A stretch of 55,888 nucleotides of DNA from Rubritalea profundi. GTDB taxonomy: Bacteria; Verrucomicrobiota; Verrucomicrobiia; Verrucomicrobiales; Akkermansiaceae. The stretch spans positions 1 through 55,888 of the forward strand of contig NZ_MQWA01000001.1 of the NCBI RefSeq assembly GCF_002954445.1, given 5' to 3'. Under the pieces are notes generated by a model. That model searched no databases, had not been told where the DNA came from, and was given only the letters and a program-made list of their open reading frames with translations. Positions 34,830-42,041 of the stretch are shown in pieces (the first letter of the stretch is position 1; every line of letters begins with the position of its first letter). A program made the translations under genes and the position numbers.

Positions 34830-35555
34830 TTAGCGCGTTTTCTTCGTTGCCGCCTTCTTCGCCTTCTCAAAATTAAGGTAGGTAATACCAGTCGTTTTGT
34901 TCGACTTCGCATCCACCGTAGAAACGCGCATCGTGCGCAGTGTGTATTCTTTACCTTTACCCACCCGCATGAGCGCTGTGACAAGAAATTTCTTGAGCGG
35001 CATGCCCGCAGCATTGTAGCCGATTAGCTTCATCATGCCGCCATGCTTTTTGTGCACCCAAACATCCACGATCCGGTACTTGCCAGCTGTTTTTGAGGGA
35101 TTATTGAGACGCAACTTATAGCAGAGTTGGCGATCGACCTTCTCTTCGCCTTCCAGCTCTGTGTCCTTCCAGTAAAGAAACCGCATCGAGAGGTCTTCGT
35201 AGCTGACGTCTGTTCCATTGATATTTTGCGAGAGCTTGGCATCGCTAAACCTAGTGGTCTTGCCATCCTTGATTTCTAGCAGGTCGTAGCGATCTTGCTT
35301 GAGTCGCATGTGGAATCGGTTGTCCTTCCCCTTCACCTGATAGGAGAACTGGATGTTCTCATTGCGTAAAAATAAACTCAGTGGCGTGCGCTTGCCATTC
35401 TTCGACATATGGCCATGTAGATCCTGTTGGGTCTGCATCGTCGCGGCGTAGCGTGTCGTCGCTAGTATCTTGTCTGCTTTTGCATCTGCTGAAACTGACA
35501 AGGGAGCCATCATTGCGGCAAAACTACAAAAGAGAGTAACAAAAGAGATTTTCAT
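34830..35555 (-). CDS. Outer-membrane lipoprotein-sorting-like (LolA-fold) protein
   Basis: 241 aa from ATG at 35555, which gives a proper signal peptide (MKISFVTLFCSFAAMMAPLSVSADA); the frame is open to 35624 but starts there would mask it. The body is the half-barrel LolA-like type: RTPLSLFLRNENIQFSYQVKGKDNRFHMRLKQDRYDLLEI, then LSMRFLYWKDTELEGEEKVDRQLCYKLRL and VDVWVHKKHGGMMKLIGYNAAG. Such proteins bind lipid chains in the periplasm, but the Verrucomicrobia/Planctomycetes branch has no tested role. The C-terminus is Lys-rich (EKAKKAATKKTR). Monocistronic; convergent with the two-TM protein gene. Confidence 0.75.
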   Translation of the reverse strand: MKISFVTLFCSFAAMMAPLSVSADAKADKILATTRYAATMQTQQDLHGHMSKNGKRTPLSLFLRNENIQFSYQVKGKDNRFHMRLKQDRYDLLEIKDGKTTRFSDAKLSQNINGTDVSYEDLSMRFLYWKDTELEGEEKVDRQLCYKLRLNNPSKTAGKYRIVDVWVHKKHGGMMKLIGYNAAGMPLKKFLVTALMRVGKGKEYTLRTMRVSTVDAKSNKTTGITYLNFEKAKKAATKKTR

Positions 35556-35734
35556 GCTGGAAAAATAACACTTCATATTCTCTAGGACGGCAAGTGAAAT
35601 CGCGCTATTCAAAGAAATTTCCAAAATTTACTAACAACTCATAACTATTTTAAAAAGATCCGTACTCTAGGCTTGAAGAATTTGTATTTTCCACAGCTTA
35701 TAGTCGCAGCGACACCTTACTCGACTAAATTTTT

Positions 35735-36706
35735 ATGAGCCTGAGAAACCAACTCAACACAGTACTTCCTGACATTCTCCCAGCTTCCCCTAAAGAAGCA
35801 ATCAAGGGTACAGAACTCATCCGCCTAGTGAGGATGCGCCTCGACGGAAATTACTCAGACGCCTCATTGCGCTATCATTTCTCTATCATGTCCTGCGACC
35901 CAGGCTCGGCGATTGCTAAGGTTGAGAAAGGCCAAGGCTACTATCGCCGCACAGCCGCAGTCCCAGCCCTAGCAGGGGCGCAGGAACTCCTATCCATGAC
36001 TCAGGGACGACTCGATGATCTTGGATCAAACCAAGAAGCTGTCGATCTAGCAATGCTTCGTGTCAAAAAGTTTAGAGCCATTGTCCACCGTTGGTGTGAG
36101 ATCAATGGCCGTCAGCCTTTTGTTTTCCGCGAACCCTTCAAAGCGACTTCACCGATGGGAAATCTTTGGAAATTTCCTGAGGTCATGTTAGTCGATTGGG
36201 AAGGAGCTGGCGAAGAAGACTCCCCGAATGCAGTTCTACGCCTCAAGCAAACTCTCAGCCTGCCGCCATTCCACCTCTGCGCAGGACGCCTGCGCATCCA
36301 AGCCAACATCCACACTTTCCGTGAGGATTTCTTCCAAGCTCTCAGCGCATCTGTCTGGGCCAATAGTGGGGAACTCTTCTACGCTATTCGTATCGACGAC
36401 GAAGCTCTCAATGAAGCCTTCCGTAAGCTCAATGCTACTTTTGGACTCGGCGTGACATCGTTCGGACTGAGCTTAGAACAACTCGATGACCTCCCCCGCC
36501 CAGCACACATTCTCAATGCGCACCCACGAGAGACTGAAGCCCTGATGGAGCGCCTAGACATCAATCGAGTTGCGGCGGCACACACCCGTCCACACCTCGA
36601 CTGGGCAGCGCTTGATGCCATCCGTAACGACTCAGAAGAAGTCGACAAACTCTTCAACTGGCTCTCCGAGTCACTCGAATCAGGCATCACTAAGTCTTTT
36701 GAATAG
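35735..36706 (+). CDS. HrgA/COG2958-like protein of unknown function
   Basis: 323 aa. The N-terminus (residues 10-80) looks like a winged-helix module (KEAIKGTELIRLVRMRLDGNYSDASLRYHFSIM ... GYYRR). The C-terminal third resembles the region of HrgA/COG2958 proteins thought to be a restriction-endonuclease-like fold: FPEVMLVDWEGAG, LRLKQTLSL, then FREDFFQALSASVWANSGELFYAI and FRKLNATFGLGVTSFGLSLEQL. The resemblance is by pattern only and the typical catalytic Lys is not certain. Single gene with no methylase or other defence gene beside it, so a defence role is only a guess. Confidence 0.55.
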   Translation: MSLRNQLNTVLPDILPASPKEAIKGTELIRLVRMRLDGNYSDASLRYHFSIMSCDPGSAIAKVEKGQGYYRRTAAVPALAGAQELLSMTQGRLDDLGSNQEAVDLAMLRVKKFRAIVHRWCEINGRQPFVFREPFKATSPMGNLWKFPEVMLVDWEGAGEEDSPNAVLRLKQTLSLPPFHLCAGRLRIQANIHTFREDFFQALSASVWANSGELFYAIRIDDEALNEAFRKLNATFGLGVTSFGLSLEQLDDLPRPAHILNAHPRETEALMERLDINRVAAAHTRPHLDWAALDAIRNDSEEVDKLFNWLSESLESGITKSFE

Positions 36707-36955
36707 ATTCGGTGCACGCACATAGGCTCCTATGGTGTGCTCGCCTTTTCCCAGATTGACAGCCTCCCTCTCTATCGGTAATACACAAACAGCAGAATCA
36801 TTCATATTTCCACTTTTCACAGTCAATGACACCTTGGTGAGCAAGCGTTCTTTGAAATAAATACAAATTAGTTATCCTTGTTTCTAAGAAAACTGACACC
36901 ACCGGAGTTACCCAGTTGAGCTAACACTCTCAGCCCTACACAAAGACCCAACTCT

Positions 36956-38401
36956 ATGAGCCTACACGCACAATTAAGCCCTGAAGCGCAAGCTGCTTTA
37001 GCTGCACAAAAAAGAACCTCGACTATTTCTGCACTGATCATTTCGATCTTATCTTTTGGACTAATCATCCTAATTTTGATGGTCATAGCGCTCACAGTAA
37101 ATATCAAGAGCCCACCAGAAATCATTTCTTATTCATCTGGAGTCACCGAAGATGAGGAAATCGACCGCCCTGAGACGACAAATCAGGTCGAGCGCAAACC
37201 CTCCTCACCTTCCTCCTCCATGGCCAAGGTGATTGCAAGTTCCTCTGCCTCCCCAACAGCAGTTCCTGTACCCATCATGGAAACCTCCGAAGTAGCACTC
37301 GACTTCGGCAATGGTGACGACTTTGGCGACGGCTGGGGAGATGGTGATGGCTCAGGCACTGGCGGTGGCGGATTCGGCAACCTCCCAGCTTCAATCAAGA
37401 AGCGCTGCTCCAAGGCTGACCGTCTTGCACGCCTCACCGCCAACGGCGGCAACAAAAAATGTGAGGAGGCCGTGATGAAATCACTCCGCTGGCTCCAGAA
37501 AACTCAGAACAGTGATGGCAGCTGGATGGAGAAAGACAAATGCGCCATGACCGGTTTCGCCCTCCTCGCCTTCCTCGGTCATTGTGAAACACCAATCTCA
37601 GCTGAATTTGGTGAGACAGTAGAAAAAGCGATCGCTTACCTTGTGAATCTTGGTATGGCAAATGACGGTAGACTCGCAACTTCCGCTGCCACCTCACACC
37701 GCTGGGTCTACCAACATGGCATTGCCACCTACGCCTTAGCAGAAGCCTACACCTTCTGCGACAGCCTCGGATTCGAGATCCCCAACCTCGCAGAGGTCAC
37801 TAAGACTGCCGGTGACATGATCATCGCCGGCCAAACTAGCAGCGGCGGCTGGATCTACAGATACGAATCCGGCGGTGGTGGTGACAACTCCGTAGGATTC
37901 TGGCAAATTCAGGCTCTCAAAGCCTGCAAAAATAGTAAACTATGGAAAGACAGCGCCTTTAAATCCGTCTCCAGCAAAGCTCTCGAGTGGCTAACCGTAG
38001 CACAAGGGGCAAATGGTGCGATCGGTTACAGTCGCAGTTCTTCAAAAAGCCCTGGACTTACTGGCGGTGGTGTACTCGCCTTTCAAATGTGGGGCAAATC
38101 GAAATCCGAAGCGGCGCGCAAAGGTATCAAATATATCCGTGCTAACACTGACTTCAAGTGGGGTGGGCCAAGCTCCGACCTCTACTACCACTACTACAAT
38201 GCCCAAGCCATGATCAATGCTGGTGGGGCAGACTGGAAATTTTACAATGATCTGTTCCGCGACGAACTACTCAAAAACCAAAATGAAGATGGCACCTGGA
38301 AAAACAGAAACAAACACAGTGGAAACCTCCACATGAGCACCTGCTTGTCCACCTTCATGCTCGAAGTTTACTACCGCTTCCTTCCTAGCTCGGCCAAATA
38401 A
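36956..38401 (+). CDS. Membrane-anchored prenyltransferase/squalene-oxidase-repeat protein, copy 1
   Basis: 481 aa. N-terminal anchor: MSLHAQLSPEAQAALAAQKR, one membrane helix (about 22-47), KPSSPSSSMAKVIAS stretch, acidic Gly linker (DFGNGDDFGDGWGDGDG). From about residue 147 an alpha/alpha-toroid domain with QW-like repeats: SLRWLQKTQNSDGSW, AMTGFALLAFLGHCETP, GIATYALAEAYTF, GGWIYRYESGGGGDNSVGFWQIQALKAC, LTGGGVLAFQMWG, SDLYYHYYNAQAMINAGG. The DXDD acid motif of real squalene-hopene cyclases is absent, so the fold is probably structural or protein-binding. The anchor is shared with the VWA protein at 19229. Best-preserved of three tandem copies. Confidence 0.85.
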   Translation: MSLHAQLSPEAQAALAAQKRTSTISALIISILSFGLIILILMVIALTVNIKSPPEIISYSSGVTEDEEIDRPETTNQVERKPSSPSSSMAKVIASSSASPTAVPVPIMETSEVALDFGNGDDFGDGWGDGDGSGTGGGGFGNLPASIKKRCSKADRLARLTANGGNKKCEEAVMKSLRWLQKTQNSDGSWMEKDKCAMTGFALLAFLGHCETPISAEFGETVEKAIAYLVNLGMANDGRLATSAATSHRWVYQHGIATYALAEAYTFCDSLGFEIPNLAEVTKTAGDMIIAGQTSSGGWIYRYESGGGGDNSVGFWQIQALKACKNSKLWKDSAFKSVSSKALEWLTVAQGANGAIGYSRSSSKSPGLTGGGVLAFQMWGKSKSEAARKGIKYIRANTDFKWGGPSSDLYYHYYNAQAMINAGGADWKFYNDLFRDELLKNQNEDGTWKNRNKHSGNLHMSTCLSTFMLEVYYRFLPSSAK

Positions 38402-38424
38402 ACTCGAAACTCATTTCAATTTCC

Positions 38425-38455
38425 AAGCCAACTCGTCAACTAGTTGGCTTTTTTT
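38425..38455 (+). terminator. Terminator after toroid copy 1
   Basis: AAGCCAACT and AGTTGGCTT stem followed by a T run, 24 bp past the stop. The same hairpin follows copies 2 and 3, so it was duplicated with the gene. Confidence 0.8.
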
Positions 38456-38669
38456 GGGCTGATGGATCCGACTGCTCGCAAAAAAATTGCTAGAGCGAAA
38501 GAGCCAGCACCTCTATGAGGCCGACATTAGAGCATGTTGCGAAGTCATGTGTACTTCCAGGCACCCAGCCAATGGCATAAATCCCGAAAGTATGTGCTTT
38601 GAAATAAATAGATATTTGTTATGCATACAGCTAAGAAACCCGACTCCACCGGAGTTACCCCATTGAGCT

Positions 38670-38711
38670 AACACTCTCAGCCCAACACTCTCAGCCCAAC
38701 ACTCTCAGCCC
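38670..38711 (+). repeat. 14-bp tandem repeat in leader of toroid copy 2
   Basis: AACACTCTCAGCCC three times in tandem, ending 18 bp before the ATG. The leaders of copies 1 and 3 hold a single version of it (AACACTCTCAGCCC and AACGCTTTCAGCCC), so the expansion is specific to copy 2. Confidence 0.85.
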
Positions 38712-38729
38712 AACACACGACCCGACTCT

Positions 38730-40187
38730 ATGAGCCTACACGCACAATTAAGCCCTGAAGCACAAGCTGCTTTAGCTGCACAAAAAAGAACCTCGACCAT
38801 TTCAGCACTGATTATTTCGATCTTATCCTTTGGTCTCGTCATCCTAATTTTGATGGTGATAGCGCTCACAATAGACATTAAGAGCCCACCAGAAATCATT
38901 TCTTATTCATCAGGAACCTCCGAAGAGGAGGAAATCGAGCGCCCTGAGACGACAAATCAGGTCGAACGCAAGCCCTCCGCTCCTTCCTCCTCCATGGCCA
39001 AGGTGATTGCAACTTCCTCAGCCTCCCCAACAGCAGTTCCTGTACCCATCATGGAAACCTCCGAAGTCGCGCTCGACTTCGGCAATGGTAACGACTTCGG
39101 TGAAGGCTGGGGTGAAGGTGATGGAGAAGGTTTCGGTGGTGGCGGCTTCGGCAACCTTCCATCCTCAATGAAGAAGCGCTGTTCCAAGTCTGAACGTCTT
39201 AAGCTACTGAAAGAAAATGGAGGAAATAAGAAATGCGAAGACGCCGTGGTGGATGCCCTGCTATGGCTACAGGAGAATCAGGAAGAGGATGGCAGCTGGA
39301 GTCACGAGGCGGGCTCAGAAAAGTACCGCGCCGCCATGACCGGATTCGCCGTACTCGCATTCCTCGGGCATTGTGAGTCACCGAATTCCCCGGTATTTGG
39401 TGAAACAGTAGAAAAAGCGATCGTTTATCTTGTGAATCTCGGCATGAAAAACGACGGCAAGCTCACCACCCCCGGCGCGGGCGGCCATTGGGTTTACGAA
39501 CATGCGATCGTAACCTACGCCCTGGCCGAAGCTTTCACCTTCTGCCAGGGACTGGGCGAAGACATTCCCAACCTCGACATAGTCGCCAAAAAAGCAGGTG
39601 ACATAGTAATGGATGGCCAAGGAAATGCCGGAAGCTGGGCATACAACTACGGCAAGGGAGGAGGTGACAACTCGATAGGATACTGGCAGATTCAGGCGGT
39701 CAAAGCCTGCCACCTGACCGAACTGTGGAGTGAAGATAGCAAATTCAAGAAAGTCTACGCAAGTGCAGAAGTGTGGTTCTCTAAGGTCCAGGGTGCAAAC
39801 GGCACCTTTGGTTACCGCGCTAACCCAGCTCAAAACCCCGGACTGACCGGTGGTGGTGTGCTTTGCCTTCAGGTGATGGGCTTGGGTGATTCGAAGTCAG
39901 CCAAAGCCGGCATTAAATACGTCACTGAAAGCCTCGACGGCCATAAGTTTAGCTTGAGTCACCTCTACTTTCATTACTACAACGCTCAAGCTATGATCAA
40001 CCATGGCGGAAGTGAATGGAAAAAATACAACGAGTTTTTCCGGGATGACCTGCTGAGCCTACAAGAAAAAGACGGCTCGTGGCCAACCGGCGGCGGGCAT
40101 GGTGCGATAAACCCGGTCATGACCACCTGCTTGGCCACCTTCATGCTGGAAGTTTACTACCGCTTCCTTCCTAGCTCATCCAAATAA
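38730..40187 (+). CDS. Membrane-anchored prenyltransferase/squalene-oxidase-repeat protein, copy 2
   Basis: 485 aa. The anchor and linker are almost those of copy 1 (KPSAPSSSMAKVIATSSASPTAVPVPIMETSEVALDFGNG), whereas the toroid head is more divergent: LLWLQENQEEDGSW, AMTGFAVLAFLGHCESP, WAYNYGKGGGDNSIGYWQIQAVKACHL, PGLTGGGVLCLQVMG, LYFHYYNAQAMINHGG. All repeats of the toroid are present. The leader before the gene is repeated from copy 1 with the 14-bp tripled block. No catalytic motif. Same topology: short cytoplasmic tail, single helix, periplasmic head. Confidence 0.85.
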   Translation: MSLHAQLSPEAQAALAAQKRTSTISALIISILSFGLVILILMVIALTIDIKSPPEIISYSSGTSEEEEIERPETTNQVERKPSAPSSSMAKVIATSSASPTAVPVPIMETSEVALDFGNGNDFGEGWGEGDGEGFGGGGFGNLPSSMKKRCSKSERLKLLKENGGNKKCEDAVVDALLWLQENQEEDGSWSHEAGSEKYRAAMTGFAVLAFLGHCESPNSPVFGETVEKAIVYLVNLGMKNDGKLTTPGAGGHWVYEHAIVTYALAEAFTFCQGLGEDIPNLDIVAKKAGDIVMDGQGNAGSWAYNYGKGGGDNSIGYWQIQAVKACHLTELWSEDSKFKKVYASAEVWFSKVQGANGTFGYRANPAQNPGLTGGGVLCLQVMGLGDSKSAKAGIKYVTESLDGHKFSLSHLYFHYYNAQAMINHGGSEWKKYNEFFRDDLLSLQEKDGSWPTGGGHGAINPVMTTCLATFMLEVYYRFLPSSSK

Positions 40188-40210
40188 ACTCGGAGCTCAT
40201 TTCATTTTCC

Positions 40211-40240
40211 AAGCCAACTCGTCAACGAGTTGGCTTTTTC
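40211..40240 (+). terminator. Terminator after toroid copy 2
   Basis: Perfect 11-bp stem, AAGCCAACTCG and CGAGTTGGCTT around TCAA, then T-rich sequence. Matches the terminators of copies 1 and 3. Confidence 0.85.
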
Positions 40241-40315
40241 TTTGCCCAGAAGCATCCAACTACTCACAAAAAATTGCTAGTGCGGAAGAGCCTGCACCAC
40301 TATGTGGCCTACATT

Positions 40316-40522
40316 ATACCATTCTCTCAGGTATCTTGTCGGAATGATGGATTTGTAGGTTTTATTTTAGCAGTAGAGCTGAATCGTTGAAAGGCCCTGT
40401 ACCTTTCAAACTCTAGCCGCGTTACGCGTCAGTCAGATAGCTCGCTAGCTTCCTTTCCTAGCTCCTTGCTAGAGTTCAAGACTATCTGAGTCATTTCGAC
40501 AATCTAACCGCTCAAATGGTAT
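40316..40522 (-). repeat. Inverted-repeat element, family B, copy 2 (MITE-like)
   Basis: About 207 bp inside the gap between toroid copies 2 and 3, where it splits sequence that is continuous in the gap between copies 1 and 2. Ends ATACCATT and AATGGTAT are inverted repeats; CGACAATCTAACCGCTCAAA near the right end is a near-exact reverse complement of the left arm of the element at 115-421. The left arm holds the matching TCATTCCGACA/CCTACAAAT block in reverse. Internal hairpins include GAAAGG...CCTTTC and TCAGATAG...CTATCTGA. It postdates the gene duplication. Confidence 0.78.
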
Positions 40523-40708
40523 TATACGATGTAGCGAAAGCATGCGTATTTCCACGCACTCAGCCAATGACTGAGGTCCCGAAAGTTGCGAGGCCCTTCG
40601 AAATAAATACATCTTTGTTATCATTTTCACTAAGAAACCCGATTCCTCCTGAGTTCCCCCTGTGAGTCAACGCTTTCAGCCCCCCCCAAAAAAACCACAA
40701 CCAACTCC

Positions 40709-41938
40709 ATGAGCCTACACGCACAATTGAGCCCTCAAGCACAAGCTGCTTTAGCCGCGCAAAAAAGAACCTCAACCATTTCTGCACTGATCATTTCGGT
40801 CTTAGCATTTGGCCTTGTCATCCTTATCTTGATGGTCATCGCACTCACGGTAAATATCAAGAGTCCACCAGAAATCATTTCTTATCCACCAGTAAACACT
40901 GATGAGCCTAAAAGAGATCTCCCCGAAATACCCAACGAGGTAATGCGCAAACCATCCTCACCATCCTCACCGTCCTCCTCTATGGCGAAAATGCTTGCCA
41001 GCGCCTCCTCTTCTCCTACTGCTGTTCCAGTCCCCGACATTGAGGTCACTGAACCTTCACTCGACTTTGGTAATGATCACGACTTCGATGACGGCTTGAA
41101 TGACGGTGACGGAAACGATAGTGGCGTTTACTTCAAAAATCTACCCACCACCATTAAAAAACGCTGTTCCAAAGCTGACCGTCTCGCACGCCTCGACGCT
41201 AACGGCGGTAGCGAACAATGTGAGGAAGCCGTGATGAAATCACTCCGCTGGCTCCAGAAAACCCAGAACAGTGATGGCAGCTGGACCAAAGGAAACAAAG
41301 GCGCCATGACCGGTTTCGCCGTCCTCGCCTTACTCGGTCATTGTGAAACACCAATCTCAGCTGAATTTGGTGAAACAGTAGAAAATGCGATCGTTTACCT
41401 TGTGAATCTCGGTATGGAGAGTGACGGCAGGCTAGCAACTGCCGCAGTGGGATCACACCACTGGGTCTACGAACATGGCATTGCCACCTACGCCTTAGCA
41501 GAAGCCTACACCTTCTGCGACAGCCTCGGATTCGAGATCCCCAACCTCGCAGAGGTCACTAAGACTGCCGGCGACATGATCATCGCCGGCCAAACTGACA
41601 GCAGCGGCGTACTCGCCTTTCAAATGTGGGGCAAACCGAATGCTAAAGAAGTACGCCAAGGTGTCAAATACATCCGCGCAAACACCGACTTCAAGTGGGA
41701 TGGGCCAAGCTCCGACCTCTACTACCACTACTACAATGCTCAAGCCATGATCAACCGTGGCGGTGAAGACTGGAAATTCTACAACGACCTGTTCCGCGAC
41801 GAACTACTCACAAACCAAAATCAGAACGGCTCTTGGAAAAATAGTAACAAGCACAGCGGAAACCTCCACATGAGCACCTGCTTGGCCACCTTCATGCTCG
41901 AAGTTTACTACCGCTTCCTTCCTAGCTCATCCAAATAA
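40709..41938 (+). CDS. Membrane-anchored toroid protein, copy 3, with internal deletion
   Basis: 409 aa. Anchor as in copies 1 and 2, but the linker differs (PVNTDEPKRDLPEIPNEVM and PVPDIEVTEPSLDFGND) and resembles the VWA protein linker (DTEVTEPSVDFGNG). The head resembles copy 1 almost base for base in places, yet about 74 residues are lost in frame at about 41606 (AGQT-DSS joins directly to GVLAFQMWG), removing one pair of toroid helices including the GGGGDNSVGFWQIQ repeat. The deletion joins short GGCGG-rich direct repeats present in copy 1. The protein may still fold as an open or smaller toroid or may be non-functional. Confidence 0.83.
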   Translation: MSLHAQLSPQAQAALAAQKRTSTISALIISVLAFGLVILILMVIALTVNIKSPPEIISYPPVNTDEPKRDLPEIPNEVMRKPSSPSSPSSSMAKMLASASSSPTAVPVPDIEVTEPSLDFGNDHDFDDGLNDGDGNDSGVYFKNLPTTIKKRCSKADRLARLDANGGSEQCEEAVMKSLRWLQKTQNSDGSWTKGNKGAMTGFAVLALLGHCETPISAEFGETVENAIVYLVNLGMESDGRLATAAVGSHHWVYEHGIATYALAEAYTFCDSLGFEIPNLAEVTKTAGDMIIAGQTDSSGVLAFQMWGKPNAKEVRQGVKYIRANTDFKWDGPSSDLYYHYYNAQAMINRGGEDWKFYNDLFRDELLTNQNQNGSWKNSNKHSGNLHMSTCLATFMLEVYYRFLPSSSK

Positions 41939-41962
41939 AACTCGAAGCTCATTTCATTTTTA

Positions 41963-41992
41963 AAGCGAACTCGTCAACGAGTTGGCTTTTTA
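41963..41992 (+). terminator. Terminator after toroid copy 3
   Basis: AAGCGAACTCG and CGAGTTGGCTT around TCAA, one mismatch in 11 pairs, then T-rich. Third copy of the duplicated terminator. Confidence 0.78.
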
Positions 41993-42041
41993 TTTGGGTG
42001 GATAGATATCACCCGTTTGCAGAAAATAGAACGAGGGAGAA

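Noticed and set aside
34769-35027. Arg-rich ORFs on both strands near 34.8-35.0 kb
   Set aside because: Shadows of the Lys-rich C-terminus of the LolA-like gene; extreme composition and no start signal.
36713-36743. Terminator after the HrgA-like gene
   Set aside because: GCAC...CCTATGGTGTGC can pair, but the stem is imperfect and there is no T tract after it.
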